Shown: positions 1-7,617 of the stretch, one piece after another
How the letters are laid out: each line of letters opens with the position of its first letter
How positions within the stretch are numbered: the first letter of the stretch is position 1
DNA from: Methylococcaceae bacterium
GTDB taxonomy: Bacteria > Pseudomonadota > Gammaproteobacteria > Methylococcales > UBA1147
DNA: 12,765 nt
Direction: 5' to 3'
Assembly (NCBI GenBank): GCA_022616595.1
Contig: JAKEEL010000093.1
Location: 1 to 12,765, forward strand
The notes under the pieces: generated by a model
Seen by the model: the letters and a program-made list of their open reading frames with translations, nothing else
Databases searched by the model: none
Told to the model about the DNA's origin: nothing
Translations under genes and position numbers: made by a program

Positions 1-536
1 AAATCGGCGACGGGAATATCATACGGGAATATTGTACGATCCACCGCGGTACGAAACAGGACAAAGGGATTACCCGGGTCGGAAACGATAATCTTTTGAT
101 GGCCTATGTGCACGTCGCACATGATTGCGTGATCGGGAACAACGTGGTGATGGCGAACGGCGCATCATTGGCCGGACATGTTTACTTGGATGATTTTGCC
201 ATCTTGGGCGGTTTTACCCTGGTGCATCAGTTCAGCCGAATCGGACAACACAGCTTTTCCGCGATGGGGAGTACCATATCCAGGGATGTTCCGCCCTATG
301 TCATGGTCGGAGGCAGGCCGACCAAACCCTTCGGAATCAATTCGGTCGGGCTCGAACGCAAAGGTTTCAGTCCCGAAACGATCCGTGAAATCAGACGGGC
401 CTATAAAACGCTTTACAAGGCCGGACTGCGCTTGGAGGAAGCGACCCAGGTTCTCGAAACCATGACCGCCGACACACCGGAAATCGCTTGCATGGTCGAG
501 TTTGTTCAGAAGTCCGGGCGAGGAATACTGCGTTGA
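1..536 (+). CDS. lpxA: LpxA, acyl-ACP--UDP-N-acetylglucosamine O-acyltransferase (3' part)
   Basis: This enzyme performs the first step of lipid A synthesis in the cytoplasm: it moves a 3-hydroxyacyl chain from acyl carrier protein to the 3-OH of UDP-GlcNAc. The reading frame is open from base 3, so the start and roughly the first third of the gene lie left of the window. About 177 codons remain, against 262 in E. coli. The visible part begins in the left-handed beta-helix, with repeats such as IREYCTIHRG. The segment AYVHVAHDC carries the histidine pair that matches E. coli H122 and H125, the second being the general base. AGHV and VHQF follow, then the C-terminal helical part with LERKGF and a final GRGILR. 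Identification is firm. The next gene is rnhB, not lpxB. Confidence 0.96.
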   Translation, partial: IGDGNIIREYCTIHRGTKQDKGITRVGNDNLLMAYVHVAHDCVIGNNVVMANGASLAGHVYLDDFAILGGFTLVHQFSRIGQHSFSAMGSTISRDVPPYVMVGGRPTKPFGINSVGLERKGFSPETIREIRRAYKTLYKAGLRLEEATQVLETMTADTPEIACMVEFVQKSGRGILR

Positions 537-632
537 TTCGGCGGGACCGGGAACTCCGATCGTTGTCTAGCGGCTGTGTAACAGAGAGGTGGGACCGGTT
601 TTTCATCGCGGAACAAATTTGCCGACCCTCTC

Positions 633-1223
633 TTGAATGAGCTCCTGATCGCTGGCATCGACGAAGTTGGCCGGGGCTGTCTCGCGGGGCCGGTCGTCGC
701 AGCCCTGGTGATCCTGGATCCGGCCAATCCGGTACCCGGTTTGGCCGATTCAAAGTCGCTCTCCGCGCCCCGTCGAACCCGGCTCGCAGCCGAAATCCGG
801 GAAAAGTCGTTAGTCTGGTCTTTGGGCAGGGCCGAGCCCAGCGAGATCGATCGGCTCAATATTCTTCAAGCCTCATTGCTCGCGATGGTCAGAGCGGCGC
901 AGGGCGGTTTGCCCGCTTTAACACCGGTATGGATTCGGGTGGATGGCAGCCACTATCCGGGTATCGAATTTCCAGGGGAAGCGGTGGTGGACGGAGATCG
1001 CCTGTTCGCCGAAGTCTCCGCCGCGTCGATACTGGCCAAGGTCTATCGGGACAACGAAATGATCCTTCTGGATCGGATCTGTCCGGGCTACGGTTTCCGG
1101 AACAACAAGGGTTATCCGACGCGGGAACATCTCGAAAGTCTTCGAAACCGCGGTACGACCCGCTTCCACCGCCAGAGCTTCGCCCCGGTCAAGCATATAT
1201 CGCGGTACCACCCGTTTCGATGA
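633..1223 (+). CDS. rnhB: Ribonuclease HII
   Basis: RNase HII cuts the RNA strand of RNA/DNA hybrids and starts removal of single ribonucleotides misincorporated in DNA. The protein has 196 residues (E. coli 198). The N-terminal motif GIDEVGRG gives D10 and E11. D104 (in VDGSHY) and D122 (in VDGDRL) complete the four acidic metal ligands, with the same 18-residue spacing as E. coli D108 and D126. DSKSLS and SAASILAKVYRD are also typical. The only usable start is TTG at 633: the frame is open upstream to a TGA-free limit at the stop at 579, but contains no ATG or GTG. No clear Shine-Dalgarno sequence precedes it, so translation may be weak or coupled. dnaE follows after 54 bases. Confidence 0.95.
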   Translation: MNELLIAGIDEVGRGCLAGPVVAALVILDPANPVPGLADSKSLSAPRRTRLAAEIREKSLVWSLGRAEPSEIDRLNILQASLLAMVRAAQGGLPALTPVWIRVDGSHYPGIEFPGEAVVDGDRLFAEVSAASILAKVYRDNEMILLDRICPGYGFRNNKGYPTREHLESLRNRGTTRFHRQSFAPVKHISRYHPFR

Positions 1224-1277
1224 AGGCTCGAAAAGTGCCCCTGGAATGGCAGGTGTGATTGATCTAACGAAAGATCC

Positions 1278-4200
1278 ATGATCGAACCGCGTTTCATCCA
1301 TCTCCGCGTTCACTCCGAATATTCGCTGGTCGACGGGATCGTGCGCATCAAAGCGCTGGTCAAGCGGGCGAAAGAGTTCGGAATGCCGGCGGTCGGCATG
1401 ACCGATCACTCGAATCTGTTCGGCATGGTGAAATTTTATCGAGCCGCGCTTTCCTGCGGCGTCAAGCCCATTATCGGAGCCGATGTGTTGGTTTGTGATT
1501 CGAGGGATCCCGGCGCGCCCTCGATGATGACCTTGCTGTGTCAGAATCATGCCGGATATCTGGCTTTGACCGAATTGATTTCGAAGGCTTATCTGGAAGG
1601 GCAGCAGCGGGGCCTGGCAACCGTATCGGCGGACTGGATCCGGCACAAAAACCGCGGCTTGATCGCGCTTTCCGGAGGCCGGTCCGGCGCGATCGGCCGG
1701 TACCTGCTCGGCTCCAAGCCGGACGATGCCGCAGCTTGCCTGGAAAACTGGCTGGAGATATTCGACAACCGTTTTTATATCGAATTGCAGCGCACCGATC
1801 GGCCGAATGAAGAACATTATATCGAGAACGCCGTTGAACTCGCATTGAGGTTCGACAGCCCGGTGGTGGCCACCAATGATGTCCGATTTCTGAACCAGGA
1901 CGATTTTCGCGCCCACGAGGCACGGGTCTGCATCCACCAGGGGCGCGTACTGGATGATCCGAGAAGGCCTCTCGACTACAGCGAATCGCAGTATTTCAGG
2001 AGCCCGGACGAGATGCTCGAACTCTTTTCCGATATTCCGGAAGGGTTGAGCAATTCGGTCGAAATCGCGCGCCGCTGCAACCTGGGATTGGATCTCGGAA
2101 AAAATTACCTGCCCGAATTTCCGGTTCCGGCCGACACCAGCGTCGAAAATTATTTCATGACGTTATCCAGGCAGGGATTGTCCCGGCGCCTGGAGTTTCA
2201 GGCGCCGTTCGGTCCGGCTTCCGTCCAGGAAAACCGCAAAGTCTATGAGGAGCGCTTGCAGCGCGAACTGGAGGTCATTCTTCAAATGGGCTTCCCGGGA
2301 TATTTCCTGATCGTCTCCGATTTTATTCATTGGGCGAAAAGTAATGCCATTCCGGTAGGTCCGGGACGGGGCTCCGGAGCCGGTTCGCTGGTTGCCTACG
2401 CGCTCGGGATCACCGACCTGGATCCGATCGAATTCGATCTGCTGTTCGAACGATTCTTGAACCCGGAACGCGTATCGATGCCCGACTTCGACGTCGACTT
2501 TTGCATGGAGGGCCGCGACCGGGTGATTGAATACGTGGCGGAAAAGTACGGTCGCGAGCGGGTTTCGCAGATTATCACGCATGGAAGTATGGCGGCTCGC
2601 GCGGTGGTTCGGGATGTCGGCCGGGTGCTCGGTCATTCCTATGGTTTCGTCGACGGCCTCGCGAAGCTGATTCCGTTTGAAATCGGAATGACTCTGGACA
2701 AGGCCTTGTCGGACAATGAGGAACTCGGTCAGAAATACAAGAACGACGACGAAACCCGGGAGTTGATCGACCTTGCCAGATCGCTCGAGGGAATCGCAAG
2801 GAATGCCGGAAAACATGCGGGCGGAGTCGTGATCGCGCCGTCCCGCCTGACCGAATTCACCCCCTTGTACTGTGAGCCGGGCGGCAACAACCTGGTGACC
2901 CAGTTCGATAAGGATGATGTCGAATCGGTCGGACTCGTGAAATTCGATTTTCTCGGGCTCAGGACTCTGACGATCATCGATTGGGCGGTCAATGCAATCA
3001 ATTCCAGGCTGGTTTCCGAGGGACATGAGCCGATCGACATCACCCGGATTCCGCGCGACGATCCGGCCAGTTACGAGCTGTTGAAGGGCTGTGCGACCAC
3101 CGCGGTGTTTCAACTCGAATCGCGCGGCATGAAAGACCTGATTCGGCGCCTTCAACCCGATTGTTTCGAAGACATCATCGCGCTGGTCGCTCTGTTCAGG
3201 CCGGGTCCGCTGCAGTCCGGAATGGTGGACGACTACATCAATGTCAAGCATGGCCGGAAAGCCGCGGAATATCCACATCCCTTGCTCGAACCGATCTTGA
3301 GGCCGACCAACGGCGTGATTCTGTACCAGGAACAGGTCATGGAGATCGCCCGGGTCCTGGCCGGTTATACACTCGGCGGCGCCGATCTTTTGCGCCGTGC
3401 GATGGGCAAAAAGAAGCCCGAGGAAATGGCGAAACAGCGCAAAAATTTTACCGAAGGAGCGGTCCGGAATGGCGTTCGTGAAGCCACGGCGACCTACATT
3501 TTCGACCTCATGGAAAAATTTGCGGGCTACGGCTTCAATAAGTCCCACTCGGCCGCTTACGCCTTGGTGGCCTATCAAACCGCCTGGCTCAAGGCTCATT
3601 ATCGCGCGGGGTTCATGGCCGCCGTGCTGTCATCCGATATGGATAATACCGATAAGGTCGTGGTTCTGATCGAAGAATGCCGTTCCATGAAGCTGAATAT
3701 CGTCCCTCCCGATGCCAACCGCTCCGAATACCGGTTTTCGGCGCCTGACGACAGGACGATTCTTTATGGATTGGGCGCAATCAAGGGCGTTGGCGAAGCC
3801 GCGATCGAAGCCATCGTTCGCGAAAGAAGATCCGGAGGCCAATACCGCGACCTGTTTGAATTTTGCCAACGCCTGGATCTGAACAAGACCAACAGAAGGG
3901 TGTTGGAAGCCTTGATTCGCTCGGGTGCCATGGATTCGCTGTGTAAAAACCGCGCGGATAATCTGAGGCGCCTCCCGATAGCCATGAAAATGGCCGAACA
4001 ACAAGAGTGCATGGCCTTATCCGGACAGGTGGACTTGTTCGGACTGGCTTCGATCCGTGAATGCGATCCGCCGGATCAAGGCCAGGACGATGAGACCGAC
4101 CAATGGCCGGAAAGCCGCATGTTGAGTGAAGAGAAAGCCACCCTGGGACTCTATCTGAGCGGGCATCCGATCACCCGCTACGAAAGCGAGTTGTCGGCTT

Positions 4201-4784
4201 TTAGCAGCGGCCGGATCGGGACCATACTTTCGGAGACGGAAAAATACACGTATCGCTCTCCGGTGCGAATCGCCGGGCTGGTCGCGGGTCTACGCACCCA
4301 GGATTCCAGAAATGGCAAGCGAATGGCCTTCGCGACATTGGACGACCGGACCGGAAGGATGGAAATCGCCGTTTTCGGCGACACCTATGAACGAGTCCGG
4401 GAGTTTCTTTCCAAGGATGCGATTCTGGTGGCCGAGGGTTCTTTAAGTACCGACGATTACTCCGGTGCAGCACGACTCACCGTCGAGGACCTGTACGGCT
4501 TGGAACAGGCGCGCGAAGCCTTCGCGAGGAATCTGCTGATCCAATGGCGCCGGGATGGAATCGCCGCGCACGAAATCCAGGATGCGCAGTTTTTAGATCG
4601 CCTTGAACAGACCATCAGTCCTTTTCGCGGAGGAAACTGCCCGATCTGCATCGAGTACTTTTCGGATCACGCAAAAACCCGGGTCCTGCTCGGCGACACC
4701 TGGAAGGTCCATCCCAGCGACGAATTGTTGAAACGGCTGGAACATCAGCTCGGGCGCGGCCGTGTGCATCTGAACTATTCCTGA
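1278..4784 (+). CDS. dnaE: DNA polymerase III alpha subunit (DnaE)
   Basis: This is the replicative polymerase subunit, which synthesises DNA within the Pol III holoenzyme. Its 1168 residues match the proteobacterial form (E. coli 1160). The PHP domain occupies about residues 5-280, with RVHSEYS near residue 12 and TDHSNLFG near 43. H44 restores the canonical PHP histidine, which is a phenylalanine in E. coli. The palm has GPGRGSGAGS and PDFDVDF with catalytic D403 and D405. The third aspartate, D557, lies in VKFDFLGL. These correspond to E. coli D401, D403 and D555. A helix-hairpin-helix with GLGAIKGVGEAA starts near residue 830, an OB fold near 995-1070 begins PVRIAGLVAG, and a tau-binding C-terminal region follows. 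The ATG at 1278 directly precedes the expected N-terminus. The gene is intact. Confidence 0.97.
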   Translation: MIEPRFIHLRVHSEYSLVDGIVRIKALVKRAKEFGMPAVGMTDHSNLFGMVKFYRAALSCGVKPIIGADVLVCDSRDPGAPSMMTLLCQNHAGYLALTELISKAYLEGQQRGLATVSADWIRHKNRGLIALSGGRSGAIGRYLLGSKPDDAAACLENWLEIFDNRFYIELQRTDRPNEEHYIENAVELALRFDSPVVATNDVRFLNQDDFRAHEARVCIHQGRVLDDPRRPLDYSESQYFRSPDEMLELFSDIPEGLSNSVEIARRCNLGLDLGKNYLPEFPVPADTSVENYFMTLSRQGLSRRLEFQAPFGPASVQENRKVYEERLQRELEVILQMGFPGYFLIVSDFIHWAKSNAIPVGPGRGSGAGSLVAYALGITDLDPIEFDLLFERFLNPERVSMPDFDVDFCMEGRDRVIEYVAEKYGRERVSQIITHGSMAARAVVRDVGRVLGHSYGFVDGLAKLIPFEIGMTLDKALSDNEELGQKYKNDDETRELIDLARSLEGIARNAGKHAGGVVIAPSRLTEFTPLYCEPGGNNLVTQFDKDDVESVGLVKFDFLGLRTLTIIDWAVNAINSRLVSEGHEPIDITRIPRDDPASYELLKGCATTAVFQLESRGMKDLIRRLQPDCFEDIIALVALFRPGPLQSGMVDDYINVKHGRKAAEYPHPLLEPILRPTNGVILYQEQVMEIARVLAGYTLGGADLLRRAMGKKKPEEMAKQRKNFTEGAVRNGVREATATYIFDLMEKFAGYGFNKSHSAAYALVAYQTAWLKAHYRAGFMAAVLSSDMDNTDKVVVLIEECRSMKLNIVPPDANRSEYRFSAPDDRTILYGLGAIKGVGEAAIEAIVRERRSGGQYRDLFEFCQRLDLNKTNRRVLEALIRSGAMDSLCKNRADNLRRLPIAMKMAEQQECMALSGQVDLFGLASIRECDPPDQGQDDETDQWPESRMLSEEKATLGLYLSGHPITRYESELSAFSSGRIGTILSETEKYTYRSPVRIAGLVAGLRTQDSRNGKRMAFATLDDRTGRMEIAVFGDTYERVREFLSKDAILVAEGSLSTDDYSGAARLTVEDLYGLEQAREAFARNLLIQWRRDGIAAHEIQDAQFLDRLEQTISPFRGGNCPICIEYFSDHAKTRVLLGDTWKVHPSDELLKRLEHQLGRGRVHLNYS

Positions 4785-4941
4785 AGGAAAAGCCTGTCCA
4801 TTCCATGTTTTCACAATCGAGCGCTATCGGCCTCGATTCATCATCTGCCTGCAAGCGGGACGCTGCGAGGGCTTCATCCTAAAGTGGAATAGCCCAGCGA
4901 GGCGCACAGACACTTGAACCGCTGCCAGCCGGAAAAACCTC
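4785..4941. other. Convergent intergenic gap between dnaE and the SDR gene
   Basis: Two convergent genes end on either side of this 157-base stretch. It contains one perfect 7-bp inverted repeat, AATCGAG at 4815-4821 and CTCGATT at 4832-4838, with a 10-base loop. It could form a hairpin in either transcript, but no U-tract follows on either strand, so it is not a convincing intrinsic terminator. No coding sequence is recognised. accA, which follows dnaE in E. coli, is not here. Confidence 0.5.
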
Positions 4942-5817
4942 TCAAATCGACACGTCTTCGCGCGAAAGGAGGAATGCTCTCGGATTGAATGCCAGATCCC
5001 TGGCCGCTTCACTGTGGTCGAATACCAAATCGCGATTCATGCGTTCCGCCATCGCCGCCGTCCAGTTTCGATAACGGGGCAGAAAGCGAAGCATCGCGAC
5101 AGCCATCCGAAAAACCGACAAGGGTACGGATAACATCCTCGGAGGGCGGCCCAGCGCGGCGAACACACGGCTGATCATGTCACGATACGGCAGAATCTCG
5201 GCCCCGGAAAGGTTGTATGCGCGGTTTGCGATTGCGGGTGTCTGTAAGGCCGCCATACACGCTTTCGCCAAATCCTGCACATGGATGGGCTGACGCAAGC
5301 CGTTCGCCTTGCCAAACAGGGGAAATAATCCGAAACGCCGGATGAATCGAGCGACCTCGGCGAGATTCTGATCCCGTCCCAGGCCATAAATCATGGTGGG
5401 GCGCAGGATAATCCATTCGATCCCATTGGCTTCGGCCCACTGTTGCAATTGCGACTCCCCGTCAACCAGCCGTCTGGCCGCCGCCTGTTCCGAACGATCC
5501 GAGGAGTCTCCTTTGGTGAATCGGCTGGTCGAAGACAAGGCCACGATCCGCCTGGCTCCGAGCGAAACCAGCGAATCAAAATATTCCGGCAACACCCAGA
5601 TCGGCGCGACACAGACCCATTGTTCGACTGCGTTGCCTGCGTGCGCGGTCGCCCATGACGGGTTGCTCGAATCGAACCATAGTACGCGGGGATCTGTCTG
5701 ATGCACCCGGCGTCTTGAAGAAGCGAGCACATTCCAGCGATTTTCCAGTATCAACGGAAACAGACATTCGCCGACGAAACTGGTCGCGCCCAGCACTCCC
5801 AGCCACCGCTCACTCAC
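4942..5817 (-). CDS. Atypical SDR, NAD-dependent epimerase/dehydratase-like
   Basis: A 291-residue Rossmann-fold protein of the extended or atypical short-chain dehydrogenase type. These act on nucleotide sugars in surface-polysaccharide loci, but the substrate here is unknown. The dinucleotide-binding loop is LGATSFVG near residues 8-15. ALSSTSRF follows the strand where SDRs place the catalytic Ser/Thr. ILRPTMIYG and the substrate-side segment QPIHVQDLAKA are typical of epimerase-like members. The usual Tyr-x3-Lys is not seen: the helix where it should lie reads SEQAAARRLVDGE. Full epimerase or reductase chemistry is therefore doubtful, and a binding or atypical NAD(P)H role is possible. 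Translation starts at a GTG that overlaps the end of the GT2 gene by 8 bases (GTGAGTGA), implying translational coupling. Confidence 0.85.
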   Translation of the reverse strand: MSERWLGVLGATSFVGECLFPLILENRWNVLASSRRRVHQTDPRVLWFDSSNPSWATAHAGNAVEQWVCVAPIWVLPEYFDSLVSLGARRIVALSSTSRFTKGDSSDRSEQAAARRLVDGESQLQQWAEANGIEWIILRPTMIYGLGRDQNLAEVARFIRRFGLFPLFGKANGLRQPIHVQDLAKACMAALQTPAIANRAYNLSGAEILPYRDMISRVFAALGRPPRMLSVPLSVFRMAVAMLRFLPRYRNWTAAMAERMNRDLVFDHSEAARDLAFNPRAFLLSREDVSI

Positions 5818-6721
5818 GAACCAGCCCCATCTTGAGTTCCAGCAGATGTCCCGCGTGATAGGCCGCTATCCCCAGAAAGCGCAGCCAGACCCCGAGCACG
5901 ACCAGCCACATCAACACCCCGGGATACTGATCCCTGAAAAACTTGCGATAAAACCGGATCATTCCCTTGTGCTTGTGCCACTCGACAAAGATCGGGCGGT
6001 AATGACTGCTTCCACCCTTGTGATGTAGGATCCGGACATCCGGCACGAACATGATTTTCCAGCCCTTGCGGCGCAGGCTCATCGAAAAATCGAGATCCTC
6101 GCAATGCAAAAAATACCCCTCATCCCATTTTTCGACATCATTCATCGCGGAACGGCGGACCAGCATACACGCGCCGGAAATCGCCTCGACCTCGACCGGG
6201 TTCGCGGGCAGAGGCTCATTGTGCAAATGAAAATCGAAAAACAAGTGCGGCCAGCGCTTGGCGAACCTCGACAGTCCGAACGCACGCACAAACGAGCGCC
6301 AAGGCGTCGGAACCGCCCTCCGGCCTCCGCCTTGTTCCTTGCCGTCAGGACCAAGCAGCAATCCGCCCACCATGCCGGCATCCGGGAATTTTTCGAGGAC
6401 CTGCAGCAAGCGCGCGACAGAATCCGGCTCGATCACACAATCCGGATTCAGAAACATCACATGATTGCCTGTCGATTGGCCAAGTCCGATATTGCAGGCC
6501 GCCGAAAACCCCAGGTTCCGGCTATTTCGAATGATCCGAAGCTTTTTTTCGCCCGGGAACGCAGATTCGAGCTGATTCAAACTGGTATCGGATGAAGCAT
6601 TGTCGACCACAATCAATTTATCTACCTGATGGATCGCCGAAGCTATGCACGAATGAAGGAACGCGCCGCCATTGTAATTAACCACGATTAGCGACGCTAA
6701 TTTCGGTTTTTGGCCGTCCAT
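5810..6721 (-). CDS. GT2 family glycosyltransferase (WbbL-like), intact copy
   Basis: An inverting GT-A glycosyltransferase of about 303 residues, similar in layout to rhamnosyltransferases that extend lipid-linked O-antigen or exopolysaccharide units at the cytoplasmic face of the membrane. It begins with SLIVVNYNGG. It then has VVDNASSD, the NPD form of the nucleotide-sugar/metal motif in FLNPDCVIEPDS, GACMLVRRSA, and HCEDLDFSMSLRRKGW with the acidic pair expected at the acceptor side. A hydrophobic C-terminal stretch (about LMWLVVLGVWLRFLGIAAY) may anchor it to the membrane. The start is placed at the ATG at 6721 because GGAGGA lies 11 bases upstream; a longer version from 6781 would add 20 unlikely residues. 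It is a paralogue of the broken copy near 8.1-8.7 kb. The donor sugar cannot be told. Confidence 0.9.
   Translation of the reverse strand: MDGQKPKLASLIVVNYNGGAFLHSCIASAIHQVDKLIVVDNASSDTSLNQLESAFPGEKKLRIIRNSRNLGFSAACNIGLGQSTGNHVMFLNPDCVIEPDSVARLLQVLEKFPDAGMVGGLLLGPDGKEQGGGRRAVPTPWRSFVRAFGLSRFAKRWPHLFFDFHLHNEPLPANPVEVEAISGACMLVRRSAMNDVEKWDEGYFLHCEDLDFSMSLRRKGWKIMFVPDVRILHHKGGSSHYRPIFVEWHKHKGMIRFYRKFFRDQYPGVLMWLVVLGVWLRFLGIAAYHAGHLLELKMGLVRE
6420..6536. repeat. Near-identical tract shared by the two GT2 copies (copy A)
   Basis: These 117 bases match 8418-8534 with one difference (A at 6452, G at 8450); the last 84 are identical, including synonymous sites. On both sides the two genes differ every few bases. 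This is a mosaic pattern expected from recent gene conversion or recombination. The tract encodes the region from RNLGFSAACN through NPDCVIEPDSV. Confidence 0.9.
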
Positions 6722-6732
6722 ATTGATCAAAT

Positions 6733-6738
6733 TCCTCC
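6733..6738 (-). promoter_or_regulatory. Shine-Dalgarno sequence of the intact GT2 gene
   Basis: GGAGGA on the - strand lies 11 bases before the ATG at 6721 and decides the start. The equivalent site before the second GT2 copy reads GGAACA, so it has been lost there. Confidence 0.6.
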
Positions 6739-6831
6739 CGACACGGCTTGACCGGACCAGTATAATCCGATTATCCATCAACCGCCAGATCGCACGCGGT
6801 CGCGACGTGGGTCCGCTAGATCAGGAGGCGT

Positions 6832-6850
6832 TCACGGCAGATTGCCGTGA
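6832..6850. repeat. Perfect 8-bp inverted repeat with 3-base loop
   Basis: TCACGGCA at 6832-6839 and TGCCGTGA at 6843-6850 form a perfect hairpin or dyad with loop GAT. There is no T-tract, so it is not an intrinsic terminator. It lies upstream of the leftward GT2 gene and of the rightward promoter candidate, so an operator or a remnant repeat is possible. No function is assigned. Confidence 0.55.
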
Positions 6851-6939
6851 CCAATCGTCTGAATTTCTGTATGATGGCCGCCACGGGTCGCGGGCAGAAT
6901 TATATCGATCGCATCCACGCTGACCCGGACCGTAAAAGG

Positions 6940-6967
6940 TTTAAAATGCCCGGCGTTACCGTATAAT
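6940..6967 (+). promoter_or_regulatory. Candidate sigma-70 promoter, rightward
   Basis: A perfect -10 hexamer TATAAT (6962-6967) is preceded, at 16-base spacing, by TTTAAA (6940-6945), which matches four of six -35 consensus positions. The predicted start would be near 6974. A 5-bp hairpin with GGAA tetraloop (CTGCC at 6976-6980, GGCAG at 6985-6989) would then sit at the 5' end of the transcript. It points toward the remnant at 7041 and, about 350 bases on, the MNT/HEPN pair. Confidence 0.4.
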
Positions 6968-7040
6968 TGCGCCATCTGCCGGAAGGCAGTGAAGACAGAT
7001 CTGATCGAGCAATGTTTAAGGGGTGGGGGGATTCCGAGAC

Positions 7041-7205
7041 ATGACGTTTTATCTTGTGAGCCTGTCCGGGCCGGCGGGCGGGGTTGCTGTCCTGCGAGCA
7101 TGATCCCAAGCCGCTGTTGCCATCGTCAGGCCCGACCAGGACTTCTGCCGCGTAGGCTATGGATGCCTTCCCGAACTCGCCGAGCGGCTCCATCGACTGC
7201 TCTGA
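7041..7205 (+). pseudogene. Possible remnant of a glycosyltransferase N-terminus
   Basis: A reading frame starts with ATG at 7041 (MTFYLVSLSGPAGGVAVLRA), meets an in-frame TGA at 7101-7103, and continues in the same frame with protein-like sequence (SQAAVAIVRPDQDF, then a leucine-rich helix-like part) to a TGA at 7203. A short hydrophobic strand followed by a glycine-rich GGV loop, then a second strand ending in RPDQDF, is what the first Rossmann half of GT4/GT1 glycosyltransferases looks like. Nothing of the rest of such a gene is present. The reading is an inference from pattern only; the segment may be chance. The upstream promoter candidate would fit a former gene here. Confidence 0.3.
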
Positions 7206-7317
7206 TTCGCCTCACCCAACCTCTCCCACTGGGGAAGAATTTTGCGGCACCCTCGGCCGGGAGCAGGTCAGTTGAGAGGATGTAAAAAACCGAATTTCGA
7301 TGTGCGAACACGATAAC

Positions 7318-7617
7318 ATGCGCCTGACCCAGCCACAAATTCAAGCCATTCGCCGGCTCGTCCATCGCCTGGCGGGCAATGAGGCGCGCATATGCGTTTT
7401 CGGTTCAAGGCTCGACGATGCAATGCAGGGCGGTGACTTGGATTTGATGGTCGAGCTTGCCGAACCGGTCGAGAACCCGGCGCTGATGGCGGCGCAGCTG
7501 AGTGCCAAACTGTCGCGCCTCCTGTATGGAAGGAAAGTCGATGTGCTTCTGAGCGCGCCCAACCTCATGCACTTACCGATACATGACATTGCCTTAAAAG
7601 AAGGGCGCTTGCTGTGA
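7318..7617 (+). CDS. MNT-type minimal nucleotidyltransferase (MntA-like antitoxin)
   Basis: A small protein of 99 residues from the ATG at 7318 (105 from the ATG at 7300). It has the DNA-polymerase-beta-like nucleotidyltransferase signature: FGSR, then GGDLDL about nine residues on, with two metal-binding aspartates. A third aspartate is in KVDVLL. The start at 7318 is preferred because the protein then begins MRLTQPQIQAI, as is usual for this family; neither ATG has a good ribosome-binding site. In characterised MntA-HepT systems the MNT protein transfers AMP to a tyrosine of the HEPN toxin and so neutralises it. It overlaps the HEPN gene by four bases (GTGA), a classical coupled toxin-antitoxin layout. 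Its strand is opposite to the surrounding polysaccharide genes. Confidence 0.85.
   Translation: MRLTQPQIQAIRRLVHRLAGNEARICVFGSRLDDAMQGGDLDLMVELAEPVENPALMAAQLSAKLSRLLYGRKVDVLLSAPNLMHLPIHDIALKEGRLL

Larger units (their letters stand above)
6739..7299. other. Long stretch without an intact gene between GT2 and the MNT/HEPN pair
   Basis: No intact gene is supported in these roughly 560 bases. They contain a perfect hairpin (6832-6850), a candidate rightward promoter (6940-6967) followed by a small hairpin (6976-6989), a possible glycosyltransferase remnant (7041-7205), and a C/T-rich then G-rich stretch at about 7210-7234. Base use in the rest is unremarkable, and no transposase or recombination site was recognised. 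Confidence 0.55.

Noticed and set aside
2163..3599. Long antisense open frame (478 codons) inside dnaE, and a similar one at 918-1937
   Set aside because: Both lie opposite firmly identified genes, show no protein-family motif, and are expected from codon bias in GC-rich genes.
4815..4838. AATCGAG/CTCGATT hairpin as a bidirectional terminator after dnaE
   Set aside because: The loop is ten bases and there is no T-tract on either side; it is mentioned only in the gap description.
6722..6781. Longer GT2 start at 6781
   Set aside because: It adds 20 residues absent from the paralogue; GGAGGA sits 11 bases before the ATG at 6721, and the paralogue aligns from that point.
7210..7234. CCTCACCCAACCTCTCCC-like stretch resembling dispersed repeats of some proteobacteria
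   Set aside because: Only one imperfect copy is in the window and its second arm is poor; a repeat cannot be supported without a genome search.
6989..7285. 98-codon frame on the + strand in the gap upstream of the MNT gene
   Set aside because: Its composition (Arg, Pro, Ser and Cys rich) looks like an out-of-frame translation, and another frame holds more protein-like sequence.
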